In this document: piece by piece, positions 1 through 9,700 of the stretch
Numbering within the stretch: position 1 is the stretch's first letter
Layout: the number at the start of each line of letters is the position of its first letter
Source: JBBQWR01 sp038210495
GTDB taxonomy: Bacteria; Planctomycetota; Planctomycetia; Pirellulales; DATAWG01
DNA length: 14,429 nucleotides
Assembly (NCBI GenBank): GCA_038210495.1
Contig: JBBQWR010000076.1
Coordinates: 1-14,429, forward strand
Reading direction: 5' to 3'
Notes under the pieces: model-generated
The model's input: the letters and a program-made list of their open reading frames with translations, nothing else
Told to the model about the DNA's origin: nothing
Databases searched by the model: none
Program-made: the position numbers and the translations under genes

Positions 1-305
1 ATCACAGGGCCGGCTGGGCGTTCGCTCTGAGGCTACCACAGCCGTTTGCAACACCGCTTCGCGGAAGCACACGATCAGCCCGACGTGGGGCGGGGCGCAG
101 ACGCAAGACAGTCCGGCGTAGGCCGAGCGTGCCTCTGGCGACAGCGAAGCTCCCAAGAACGCGAGCCGCGCGACCGGTTGACGTCCAACTTTTCCGAGTC
201 CTTGCCGCCTGGGCAGGATCTCAAGCCGGCCCCAGGCCGATTCGACTGAAGGGGATTAGATCACATATGTACAGTCAAAGCAAGAATCGTTTTTGGGCCA
301 GTGAA

Positions 306-402
306 GGGTCCGCCAATTTAAAAGTGTAATTTAAGGGGACGGGTCGATTCAAAGGTGTCGCAACGGACGCAACTCAAATCGGAAACGAGCTGCGTCCCCT
401 TT
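306..402. repeat. REP-like cluster of short direct and inverted repeats
   Basis: Seen directly: AAGGGGACG at 333-341 is matched by its exact reverse complement CGTCCCCTT at 393-401. Nested inside, GGACGCA at 365-371 pairs with TGCGTCC at 391-397 across a 19-base loop, so two alternative hairpins compete for the right arm. A direct imperfect repeat also occurs: GGGTC followed by an ATTTAAAAGTGT-like string at 306-328, and GGGTC followed by ATTCAAAGGTGT at 341-358. GGGGAC-type boxes of this kind resemble the REP elements that accompany RAYT (IS200-like) transposases in planctomycetes; that link is from memory. No transposase is present, so this would be a solo copy. Confidence 0.4.
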
Positions 403-566
403 GATCTCCGCCTGGGGTTTCCGGTTAGACTGGCTATTCAAGCTTTGCCTTGTCACTTCGGCGACCCGAACCACGATGCTTGACCGAAAGAGTTGCATCG
501 TGTTTGTGCCCGCGAATATCGACATTAGCAACAAGACGCCGATCGTAATCGGTCCTCGCAGCCCGC

Positions 567-578
567 TCGATCAATCGA
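567..578. repeat. Short inverted repeat (TCGAT-CA-ATCGA)
   Basis: The arms TCGAT (567-571) and ATCGA (574-578) are separated by two bases, only three bases before the 16-base palindrome. Two adjacent dyads in the same leader could be operator half-sites. No regulator gene is in view, and short dyads are common in GC-rich DNA. Confidence 0.3.
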
Positions 579-581
579 ATT

Positions 582-597
582 TTGGCCGCGCGGCCAA
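582..597. promoter_or_regulatory. Perfect 16-base palindrome, possible operator
   Basis: TTGGCCGCGCGGCCAA reads identically on both strands over all 16 bases; the symmetry breaks at 581/598. It lies about 200 bases upstream of the first oxidoreductase start and upstream of the TATAAT at 689. It could be a binding site for a dimeric regulator, or a cruciform or RNA stem. There is no T-run behind it on the plus strand, so a simple terminator is unlikely in that direction. The regulatory role is inference from symmetry and position. Confidence 0.3.
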
Positions 598-688
598 GCC
601 GATCGGAGCCTCGACCGGGTGCGGCGCCTTGTGGAAAAAGGTCATTTCATCCGTTGCCGAGGCCACCGTCGCACGATCGTTGGAGCGG

Positions 689-694
689 TATAAT
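689..694 (+). promoter_or_regulatory. Candidate -10 box (TATAAT)
   Basis: An exact TATAAT lies about 105 bases before the ATG at 800. The positions 16-18 bases upstream carry no TTGACA-like hexamer, so this would be an incomplete sigma-70-type promoter or a chance match. It is the best candidate I see for driving the oxidoreductase pair. Confidence 0.25.
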
Positions 695-799
695 CGCGTC
701 TGCGAGTAGCGTCCAAGGCCTTTAAATGCACCGCCGTGGCTGGCATGGGCTTTTCATCCGATCGATAGTCGAACCATAATTCGTCAAAGGTCTATAACC

Positions 800-2086
800 A
801 TGTCCTCCCTCAATAACCGCCGCGTGTTCTTGCAAAGTTCCACGGTCGCGATTGCGCTTGGCGCTTCGGCCGTCGCGTCTCTCGGCGCCACCCCGGCGGC
901 CAGCGAGACAATCTCGCTGGGCGTGATGGGCTTGCACCGCGGGAGCGCGCTGGCGGCCGCTCTCACCACGATTCCGGGCGCCGAGATCGCGTACGTCTGC
1001 GACGTGGATAGTCGCGCGATCGCCACGGGATTGGAAGCCGTCGGGCGAAAGCAAACGCGGCGACCCCAAGCCGTCGGCGATTTTCGCAAAATCTTGGACG
1101 ACAAGTCGATAGACGCCCTGATCGTCGCCGCGCCCGACCACTGGCACGCTCCGGCAACCCTGCTTGCGTGCGCCGCTGGCAAGCACGTTTATGTCGAGAA
1201 GCCGTGCAGTCACAATCCGCGCGAAGGCGAGCTGACGATCGCGGCCGCCCGTCGGCAAAATCGAGTCGTTCAGGTCGGCACGCAGCGGCGCAGTTGGCCG
1301 GGAATCATCGAGGCCATGGAAAAGCTGCATGCCGGCGCCATTGGCCGCGCGCTCTACGCTCGTGCTTGGTACAACAACACCCGGCCATCGATCGGCCACG
1401 GCAAGCCGGCAACGACTCCGGATTGGTTGGACTATAGGTTGTGGCAGGGCCCTGCCCCCGAGCGGGCCTACAAGGACAATTACCTGCCTTACAACTGGCA
1501 CTGGTTCTGGCACTGGGGAACCGGCGAGTTGGGCAACAACGGCGTTCATGCCCTGGACGTGTGCCGCTGGGGGTTGAACGTCGATTTTCCCAAACGAGTC
1601 GTGAGCGGCGGCGGCAAGTATCGTCACGACGACGACCAGGAAACGCCCGACACGCAGACGGTGACCTACGACTTCGGCGACAAAGCGATCCTCTGGGAGG
1701 GCTTGAGCTGGTCGCCGCGCGGGCTGGAGGGCGATTCGTTCGGCGCGTCGTTTCACGGCGACCGCGGCACGCTGGTCATCAACGGCGGAGGTTACAAAAT
1801 CTTTGACATGGCGGACAAGGAAATCGCCAATGCCGCCGGCCCCACCGGAGACGACCTGCATTTGGTCAATTTCCTGGCGAGCATTCGGGCCTCGGGCCGG
1901 CCGCACGCCGACATCGAGCAGGGACACCGATCGACGCTGCTCTGCCATCTGGGCAATATCGCCTATCGAGTCGGCCGAACGCTTAACTGCGATCCAAAAA
2001 CGGGGCAAATTCAAAATGATCCCGAGGCGATGCGGCTCTGGAGTCGAGAGTACCGACCGGGCTGGGAGCCCCAACCAGCGTTGTAA
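800..2086 (+). CDS. Tat-exported Gfo/Idh/MocA family oxidoreductase
   Basis: A 428-residue predicted NAD(P)-dependent oxidoreductase, usual length for exported members of this family. The N terminus carries a twin-arginine-type signal: N-R-R-V-F-L-Q at residues 6-12, a hydrophobic stretch at about 15-30, and a likely cleavage near 33-35. The Rossmann domain starts at about residue 39 with the glycine loop L-G-V-M-G-L-H-R-G (40-48). The family E-K-P motif, with the lysine near the nicotinamide, is at 133-135. The C-terminal domain has a tryptophan-rich segment, N-W-H-W-F-W-H-W-G (232-240), and then G-N-N-G-V-H-A-L-D (245-253), where H250 is the expected catalytic-type histidine. The ATG at 800 is preferred because it places the Tat motif correctly; an AAAGG at 786-790 is a weak ribosome site. 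It is probably cotranscribed with the next gene. The substrate cannot be told; family members act on inositols, sugars and amino sugars. It does not show the GH109 glycosidase motifs I know. Confidence 0.9.
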   Translation: MSSLNNRRVFLQSSTVAIALGASAVASLGATPAASETISLGVMGLHRGSALAAALTTIPGAEIAYVCDVDSRAIATGLEAVGRKQTRRPQAVGDFRKILDDKSIDALIVAAPDHWHAPATLLACAAGKHVYVEKPCSHNPREGELTIAAARRQNRVVQVGTQRRSWPGIIEAMEKLHAGAIGRALYARAWYNNTRPSIGHGKPATTPDWLDYRLWQGPAPERAYKDNYLPYNWHWFWHWGTGELGNNGVHALDVCRWGLNVDFPKRVVSGGGKYRHDDDQETPDTQTVTYDFGDKAILWEGLSWSPRGLEGDSFGASFHGDRGTLVINGGGYKIFDMADKEIANAAGPTGDDLHLVNFLASIRASGRPHADIEQGHRSTLLCHLGNIAYRVGRTLNCDPKTGQIQNDPEAMRLWSREYRPGWEPQPAL

Positions 2087-2129
2087 TTGGACCGCGCGGT
2101 CGCCGGCGCCCCTCTTGAAAATGCCATGC

Positions 2130-2135
2130 AAGGAA
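2130..2135 (+). promoter_or_regulatory. Shine-Dalgarno site deciding the start at 2144
   Basis: AAGGAA lies eight bases before the ATG at 2144. It favours that start over the in-frame TTG at 2087 and the ATG at 2126. The 2144 start also places a clean signal peptide at the N terminus. Confidence 0.6.
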
Positions 2136-2143
2136 CCCAAACC

Positions 2144-3151
2144 ATGAACTATCGAAACGTACTGCTTTTTCTCGGCCTGCTGCTATCGGCGGCGACCGCG
2201 CTGGCGGCGGACGCTGCGCCGATCCGCGTCGGCGTGATCGGGCTCGATACGTCCCATGCGCCGGAATTCGTCAAAGTCCTGAACGATTCGCACGCTGCCG
2301 CCGACGTAGCCGGCTTTCGGGTCGTCGCCGCGTATCCCCGGGGCAGCAAAGACATCCGCTCGAGCGTCGAGCGAATTCCCAAATTTACGAACGACCTTAA
2401 GGAACTGGGAGTCGAGATCGTCGGCTCGATCGATGACCTGTTGATCCGCTGCGACGCGGTGTTGCTGGAAACAAATGATGGCCGGCCACATCTGGAGCAA
2501 GCCCTGGCGATTCTCAAGGCCAAGAAGGCCTGCTTTATCGATAAGCCGCTAGCCGGCTCGCTAGCCGACGCGGTGGCGATTTTTGCGGCGGCCAAGAAAT
2601 ACGACACGCCCGTGTTCACGGCCTCATCGCTGCGCTATGTCGATGGCGCGCAAAAATTGCGGGCCGGCGATTTTGGCGCGGTTCTCGGCTGCGACGTCTA
2701 TAGCCCATGCAGCTTGGAATCGACGCATCCCGATCTGTTTTGGTACGGGATCCACGGCGTCGAATCGCTGTACACGGTGATGGGACCGGGCTGCGAAAGC
2801 GTGTCGCGAACGAGCACGCCGGATACCGATGTCGCGGTCGGGGTGTGGAGCGGTGGGCGAATCGGCACATTTCGCGGGATTCGCAAAGGCACAAGTGGCT
2901 ACGGCGGGACTGCTTTCACGACCAAAAAAATCGTGCCGCTCGGTGACTATCAAGGCTACCGTCCGCTCGTCGTCGAAATCGCCAAGTTCTTCCGCACGCG
3001 AAAATCGCCCATCTCGGACGCCGAGTCGCTGGAAATTTACACGTTCATGGAAGCCGCGGATGAGAGCAAGCGCGAGGGAGGCAAGCCCGTCCGTCTGGCG
3101 GATGTGCTCGCCAAGGCCCAAGCGGCCGCGGCAAAAATAAAACTCGATTGA
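2144..3151 (+). CDS. Sec-exported Gfo/Idh/MocA-like oxidoreductase
   Basis: A 335-residue protein from the ATG at 2144. The N terminus is a classical Sec signal (hydrophobic 5-20, A-L-A cleavage near 21). The mature part opens with a Rossmann strand, I-R-V-G-V-I-G-L-D-T-S-H (27-38): the first glycines are present, but D-T-S-H replaces the last part of the usual GxGxxG loop. D-K-P at 133-135 stands in for the family E-K-P, and G-I-H-G-V-E (202-207) supplies the histidine (H204) of the C-terminal domain. It starts 57 bases after the stop of the preceding oxidoreductase, on the same strand, so an operon and a shared pathway are likely. It differs from its neighbour in export signal (Sec, not Tat), glycine loop and shorter length. 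Cofactor and substrate are unknown; with the altered loop, NAD binding may be weakened or lost. The oxidoreductase fold call is firm, catalytic activity is not. Confidence 0.85.
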   Translation: MNYRNVLLFLGLLLSAATALAADAAPIRVGVIGLDTSHAPEFVKVLNDSHAAADVAGFRVVAAYPRGSKDIRSSVERIPKFTNDLKELGVEIVGSIDDLLIRCDAVLLETNDGRPHLEQALAILKAKKACFIDKPLAGSLADAVAIFAAAKKYDTPVFTASSLRYVDGAQKLRAGDFGAVLGCDVYSPCSLESTHPDLFWYGIHGVESLYTVMGPGCESVSRTSTPDTDVAVGVWSGGRIGTFRGIRKGTSGYGGTAFTTKKIVPLGDYQGYRPLVVEIAKFFRTRKSPISDAESLEIYTFMEAADESKREGGKPVRLADVLAKAQAAAAKIKLD

Positions 3152-3249
3152 GAGCCCCAGCATCGCGTCGAATGTCTCGGCGCATCGCCTCCGGCGCCGC
3201 CGTCGAGCGCTTCATTTTTTCGAATGAATGTTGGACGATCGCCGCGCGA
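3152..3249. other. Convergent intergenic region
   Basis: This 98-base spacer separates the plus-strand oxidoreductase operon from the end of the giant minus-strand gene. It is GC-rich and contains several short self-complementary GGCG/CGCC runs and one T6 tract. No coding signal is seen. Confidence 0.6.
3193..3220 (+). terminator. Weak candidate Rho-independent terminator
   Basis: GCGC at 3194-3197 can pair with GCGC at 3207-3210, plus one G-T pair, and is followed by TCATTTTTT ending at 3220. The stem is only four to five pairs with a loop of about nine bases, so this is weak. Its position 40-70 bases after the oxidoreductase stop is right for termination. Confidence 0.25.
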
Positions 3250-3795
3250 TTAGGCCATGCAGCGAGCCGCGCGGGTCGCGCGACGGAAGCCCATGAAAAT
3301 CAGGCTGCCCAGGGTCACTAGCACGATGCCGGAGGGTTCGGGCACGGGAGCGACGCTGCTGGCCAGACCTGCTCCGCTCAACGACGAGTTGGAAATCGCG
3401 ACGTTGCCGCTTGCCGCCGCCGATTGCGAGGTCGTCGACAGGCGAGCGGGATTGATGAGACCCGACGCGAACGAGATCGACTGGGATAGCGATCCCGCGA
3501 GCACTAAACTGGATGGACTGGAGGTCGGCAGCGACATCGGCGAGCCGTCTGCATTGGAGGCGGCGAGCGTCATCGTCGCGCCGGCGCCGATCGTAAGCGA
3601 TGTTTGATTGATGTGATTGACCGTGAGATCCGCGCCAGCGGCCACAGTCGTGCTACCGGCTCCATCGAGTCCACCCACGACTTGGTGCATTCCCGAGACG
3701 AGCAGGCCGCCGGCCGTGCTGTCGTTTTGAACCTGGGCGCGATCGACGGGCAGCGGGCCACTGGAAAGCGCCGAGGCGGCCCCAGCCAGTTCGAG
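3250..3795 (-). repeat. C-terminal block shared with the neighbouring paralogue
   Basis: From L-E-L-A-G to the stop, this part of the giant protein aligns without gaps to 12859-12293 of the neighbour over the first 87 residues. By hand count 56 of 87 positions are identical. The core motifs are GGLLV-GxxQVVGGxDGAG and LTxNHINQxxLxIG. After a serine- and alanine-rich linker that aligns poorly, both end in PEP-CTERM. The block is therefore a paralogous tail module, copied between genes or retained since duplication. Confidence 0.85.
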
Positions 3796-6700
3796 CGTCG
3801 CAGCGCCGCCGACTGTTACTGTGACCCCGGCTACGTTGCTGGGGCTGACAGCAGCGGCGAGACGAAGAGCGCCGCTTCCGCCGACCGCGATATTTTTGCC
3901 GCCGAAGTCTTGTGGGCCGGACAAAGTCAAACTATCGCCAGTATTGCTGGTCGTTACCGTGATATCGCTGACCAGAGTTACCGGGGCAGCGATCGTATGC
4001 GCGCCGCCTACCGCGACCGTGGCGGCCGAGGCGCCGTTGTCGAGCAGCAGTTTGCCGGACCCACTGGCGGAGATCGTGTAGGCGCCGGCGCCGGCCGCAA
4101 AGCTCAGAGCCGCGATGTGCGGCTGTGCGTTAACGAGATCGACGGCCACGTTGCCGGCCGTAGTTTGGAAATGGGCCTGATCGCCGATGCTGACGGCGCC
4201 CGATAGTCCTGGGGCTCCCGCGGTCGCGGACGACGCCGCGTCGATCCAGTTGCTATCGATGGCCCAGGCGCCGGCCGCGCCGCCGTTCCAATTGGCGTTG
4301 CCGGTAAAGACGTCGGCTGAGATTGCGATTATCTGTGGCGACACGCTCGTGGTTCCCAAACCGCTGCCATTGACGGCGTTCGAGTTAAGCGCGAGTGTCG
4401 CGTGCCCGGTGTTGTGTCCAGCCATTGCGCTGGAATTTACCCCGACGTTCAAGCTGCTGCTGTCGCTGGCCCCGGCGGCCAGATTCGAGATCGACCCCGT
4501 GGCCGAGTAGCCACTGTCGGTCGTGAAGCCGTTCGTGCTGAGCGTTTCGGAATAGGTTGCGTCGGCCGGCGCGGTGTTAGCCAACGTGATTCCGATTGTC
4601 TTGGCTGTCCCCACGTGCGCCGCGACGCTAACGGTTTGAGTCGGCGCCGCAGCCGCGAGATTGTAAGCGGTGACGCTGAAATTGGCCGTCGCCGGACTGC
4701 CGGTCGCGCCATTGGCGTCGGTCGCCGTGACGCTCAGGTTGTTGAGACCCGAGGCGCTCGCCGCATAGGACCCGGTATTGAGATTTCCCGAGGCGGCGTC
4801 GGCGTCGCCCGCGGCACGCGTAAAGGGCCCGGCGGTGAACGCGCCCGTGAGATTGTAATTCAACCCCATCGAGCCCGCGGCGGCCGTGTTGCCGACGTTC
4901 ACGCCGATCGTCGCGGGTTGGCCGACATGCACGGCCGTCGGATTGCCGGCGGCCGGAGCGATGGCGATCGCGCCAGGCGACGACGAGACGACCACCAGGT
5001 CCAATTCGTTCGGAGTCAAGTTAAGGCTATAGCCGCCGGGCGCGGCCCCGCCGCCGATCGCCGTCAAGGCAAAGCCGGCCGGATTGGCGCCGGTCGTAAG
5101 CGCCGTTGATCCGAATCCAATCAGTTTGTACGTTCCGCCATTGAGACCGACCGGCGCCGCGATGCTGGCTGCCCCGGTGACGCTCAAGCTGCCGGCGTCG
5201 TTGATCTGATCCAGCATCGACGTGCTTGTGATGTCGAACCGCAAAGTGGAATTGCCGTTAAGGGACAGTCCGCCGACGCCGAGCGAACCAATGCCGCCAT
5301 CGCCACCCGGGCTGATCGCGTGGGCGCCGAGACCGGCGACGACGCCGCCGGCAATCGATCCGCCGGTCGTGGCGCTGGCCAGTGTGCCGGCGTTGAGCGT
5401 GACGATTCCGGAGCCGGTTGCGGAGCCGGCCGCGTTGCCGACTCGCAATGTTCCGGCGCTGAGGATCGTTCCGCCGGCATAGGTGTTAGCGCCGGTGATG
5501 CTCAGAACTCCAGCGCCGACCTTGTCGATGCCGCCGTACACACCGGCGGTGATCGCGTTGGTCGGACCCGTGGTGCTACTGATTATGCCGCTAAGCTGAG
5601 CGTCGACGGGGCCGGTTCCACGATCGACTTGGATGTTCCGCATATAGCCGGCCAGATCGGTCGGGTTTTGAAAATCCACTTTGTGATCGGCCGAGGCCGC
5701 GCCCAGCGTCAGCACGAAGCCAGGTTGAATGAAATTCGCGCCGCCCCAGATCAAAGGCGCCGAGGCGCCGCCGAGATTCACGACGCGATCGGCGCCGTAG
5801 GCCGCGAAGCCGCCGTTGCCGGCGAATTGCAACTGCGCGCCGCCCACGCCCAGATTGCGGCTGAAATCACCGTTGGCGAGTCCGACCACGCCACCTTGAA
5901 TGGCCAAATTGCTCGCGCCGCCGGTCGCGCCGATTCCGCCAGGCAAGGCAGTCGCGCTATCCAGCCGCAGCACGCCGCCGTCGACATATGTAATTCCGGT
6001 GTATGTGTTGCTCGCCGATAGGGCGAGCACGCCACCGCCCGCCTTCGTAAAACTGCCGCTCGTGGCGCTGCCGACCACGGGTGCGCTAATGACCAACGTC
6101 GACCCGAAGTTGACGTTGGCGATGAACTCGCTCGTGGGTCCGCCACCGATGACGCCGGTTCCGCTGACGGTGTACATGCCGCCTCCCGTGTAGAGCAGGC
6201 CACCGCTGGCGCCACTGAACGTGAGATTGGCGCTGCCGAGCGTCAAGCTATCGGACACGCCGCTGTCGTTGATCTTGAGGCTGTTGGCTTGCAGGCCGCT
6301 AGCATTGAGGGCCAGACCCGATCCGAGTGAATAGTTCGTGTTTGTTTGGCTGCCGTTGATGGAATTTGTGAGGGTGGCGTAACTGGCCAAGGCCGAAAGC
6401 GGGTTTACGAGCGACGACGTGACTTTGGTGGCCCAGTCGGCGCCATTGAACGTGGCAAACCCACCGAGGATATTGGCGGAGTTATTGGAGGTAACGAGAT
6501 TGATCGTGCCCGCTCCCCCTTGCTGAAAGTCGATCGAGCTGCCGGCATTGCGCGTGATAAAGCTGCTGGCGAGGGTAATTGAACTGCTGCCGGATGCGTT
6601 GTTGACGATCGAACCGCCGCTTAAGCTCATATTGTTCATGGTCTGAGGAGACCCCGCCGAGGCATTGCCAACGATCCTTAGCGTGCCGCCGTTCATTTTG

Positions 6701-9700
6701 AGCTGGTTTGTGCCGAGCTTGACGTTGTTGTTGTTCGTGAAGTCGAGCGTGAGCGTGCCGGCGTCGACCGCCGAGCTGACACCACCGAGACTGGAATTGA
6801 CCCCATTAAGAACGAGCGTGCCGGTGCTCCCTTTCGTGAGGACTTGATTGCCGCCGGCGCTTCCGTTGAAGTTGCCCGGCGTGAGCGAACCATCTATTAC
6901 GTCGAAGATATAAATGCCGCTGTCGGCCATTCTCAGGCCATTAGCGCTAAACGTGGGCGTGCCAGCGGCCGTAAAAACACCGAGTGAATTATTCGTGTGA
7001 AAATTAATGTCGGCCGTTCCGGCGCTGCGCGTGAAGCCGCCACCCGTGAAGATGACATTGAGCAGATCGAGGCCATTGTTATTGGCGGAATTGGCGTAAT
7101 CCAATGTGCCACCATTGATGATCATGGGCGATTTGGCCGTGAAGCTGTAGTTTGCGATGATCTGGAGCGTGCCCGCGCTCACGATAGTCGGGCCGGAGTA
7201 ATTAGGCACGGTGCCGTTTGTTAAACCGAGTTTGCCCAAGCCGACCTTCATCAGGCCGCCGGTGGTGGCCGTCGCGACGAATCCTTTGGTGTTAAACGCC
7301 GTACCGGCGTTGACGATATCGAACACGGCGATCTTGCCGGGGTTGATCGAGAAATCCCGCCCCGCCGTGATGCTGGCAAGGCTGCTGCCCGTGTATTGCA
7401 GCGTGCCGCCGTCGAAGACGAGATTGTTGCTGCCGGCTCCCCAATTGCTCGCCGTGCCACCATTGCTGACGGAGCCGACGCTCAGCACGCCGCCGCTGAG
7501 AGTCGTCGTGCCGGTGAAGGTATTGGTCCCCGTGAGCGTGACTTGCCCGGGTCCGGTCTTGGTCAAAGAGGTCGGGTTGCCGTTGGTAATCGTGGCGTTG
7601 ATCGTTAGCGGGTTGGCAGAATTGTTGTTGAGGATCAACTCGCCGCCGGGTGCGCCCGTGGTCAGTGTCCCGGAGTCGGCCGCGGCGCCGATGGTCAGGC
7701 CACCGGCGCCAGACGCGAGAAGAATGCCGCCACCGGCTGCGATTTGGAGTGTCTTGCCGGCCGTGTCGATCGTAGCGGCGGTCGTCGAGTTCTGAAGCAA
7801 GCTGCCGATGCCTGTCGGTGAGACGGACAGAGCGATATTGCCTCCTGACCCGGCGGCGTTGATGCGGACGTTGGAAGCCGCGGCGCTTGTGATCGTGCTC
7901 CCGAGTGCGTTGATGTCCGTATAAGTCGCCAGGGCGACGATGTTCGTCCCGTTGTTGGTCGCCCAATTGGTCCCCCCAACGGTCGCGTAGCCGCCGAGAA
8001 TGCCAGACGCATTGTTAGCGGTGGTCGTCGTGATTCCGTTGGTCGCCGAGATCGTGCCAGTAGGCTGCGTGAAATCGACCGTGCCGCCGCCAGCTGCGCG
8101 GGTAATCGCGCCAAGGCTTAACGATAGCGGATTGGACGTGGCGTTCGCCGACAGCGCGATCGAAGTCGCGCCTGAGGTGAGCGTGATTCCATTGAACTGC
8201 TGGCTATTCGTCGTCGAGGCCTTGCCGATGAGATTTAGTAAGCCGCCGTTGGCGACGAGCGCGGAGCTAGGAGCGATGCTGTTGATAATGTTGAACGCCG
8301 GGGCGCCGGCGGCCGAAAAATCGAGACTGAGCGTGCTACCGCTGATCGTCGTGGCGCCGGTATAGGTATTCGCGCCGCTGAGGACCTGCACTGCGCCGCC
8401 GGCGATTGTGAGGGCGGTCGTTCCACCACCGTTTTGGATGACGCCCGAGAAGGATTGGGCGCCGCTCGGAAACGCTGAAGTCAGCGTGGCGGCGCCGGTG
8501 AGACTTTGCGTCACCGTGCCGCTGCCCGACAGGCCGGCGACCTGCGCGCTGAGGCCACCCAGATCGAAGACGCCGGGACTGGTGATCGTCATCTGATTCG
8601 AGCCAGGAATCGCGCTGGCGATACCTTGCTTCAATGTTCCGGCGCCGATAACGACGCCGCCGCTGAACGTGTTGGCGGCGCTGCTGAGGGTCAAGATGCC
8701 GCTGCCGGTCTTCTGCAGCGCGGCGGCGCCGACGCCATTGGCGATCGCGTCGGCGATCGTCAAGTCGGAGGTTTCGTTTAAGCCGGCGCTGCCGATTGAA
8801 AACGTTCGAGTGGCAAGGGCAGTATCGGCAAGTGCGAGCATTCCTCCGGTAATCGAGGCGGCGGTCGCCAGCGAGCTAACCGCAGTGACGTCTCCGGCCA
8901 GGGTTAACACACCCGCCGTGCCCGAGGCGCTGATCGTCCCGCCGGTCATCGTCAAGCTGCCGATCGTGTCGGTGAACGTGCCCCGGCTGAACGTAGCGCC
9001 GGGATTGATCGTCAGGCCGCCGCTGCTGGGGACCGCGCCATTGGCGCCCAAAGCCAGCGTGCCGCCTAACGCCCCGGCATTGAGCGTCGTGCCGCCGGTG
9101 TAGGTGTTGACGGCGGTGAGTTTCGTGATGCCCCCTTGCGTGCCGGTAAACGTGACGCCATTCGTTCCGGTAATCGCGCTGCTAATCGTCGAGGTGTTGG
9201 CGCTGGTCGTGACATTGGTGATGATTCCTTCGGCGCCACCGAAGGCGACTGTCGCGCCGCTGATGACGGTGCTAGTCGCGCTAGGATTGAGAATCACGGC
9301 GCCGCTTGTGATGTTGAGCGTGCCCGTGCCCGTGCCGATCACGCCCGTGCTCGCCAGATTCAGTGCGTTGATTGTCGTGGCGCTGGTGATGCTCGTCGTG
9401 CCGTTGTTGATCAGCACATTGTTCGCATTCGAGCTTCCAGCGGTGATGCTGGTGGCGTATTCGTTGGCATTGCCGGCCGTGTTCAAGGGTCGGAACGTGT
9501 TTCGCGAGGAGTCGTAGGTCACAAAATCGGAGCCCTGGCTAGCAAGCGTCAGGCCGCCGACGGCCCAGGGTACGATGCTCTGCGTGGAGGTATTGAAGGC
9601 TCCTCCTCCGCCGACGAGCAACCCTGCTTCCGAAACGTTACTCTTGTACTGAAGCGACGGATTGGCGCCGGACCAATTGTTGGGTCCGCGAAGGAGAATG

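Larger units (their letters stand above)
1..799. other. Upstream region without a convincing gene
   Basis: About 800 bases precede the first oxidoreductase gene. All open frames here are short and look non-coding: the longest plus-strand frame (open from position 3 to 329) is arginine-rich with no recognisable fold, and the frame from 401 to 709 starts at TTG and has no family signature. I see no tRNA or rRNA. The region does hold small structured elements, listed separately: a REP-like repeat cluster, a 12-base dyad, a perfect 16-base palindrome and an isolated TATAAT hexamer. The first frame stops at 28-30, so a few C-terminal codons of an off-window gene at the left edge cannot be excluded. 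Confidence 0.6.

Noticed and set aside
46..329. Overlapping 66- and 67-residue plus-strand frames at the left edge
   Set aside because: Arg/Pro-rich translations without hydrophobic core or motifs; two frames are open together, as expected of GC-rich non-coding DNA.
480..508. TTGACC at 480-485 as a -35 box
   Set aside because: No -10-like hexamer occurs 16-18 bases downstream.
401..709. 102-residue plus-strand frame in the leader, starting at TTG
   Set aside because: No ribosome site, no recognisable motif, and it runs across the palindrome and the TATAAT hexamer. More likely non-coding.
722..2140. 472-residue minus-strand frame opposite the first oxidoreductase
   Set aside because: It lies wholly antisense to a well-supported Gfo/Idh/MocA gene. 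Its composition is Arg/Ala/Val-rich with no family motif. Antisense frames of this kind are common over GC-rich genes of this family.
2087..2143. Earlier TTG (2087) and ATG (2126) starts for the second oxidoreductase
   Set aside because: The ATG at 2144 has AAGGAA eight bases upstream and begins directly with a signal peptide. The earlier starts would add a non-signal leader.
9104..9517. Very hydrophobic plus-strand frame that looks like a membrane protein
   Set aside because: It is antisense to Thr/Asn/Gly-rich PATR coding sequence. Complementing those codons gives Val/Leu/Ile/Pro strings, so the hydrophobicity is an artefact.
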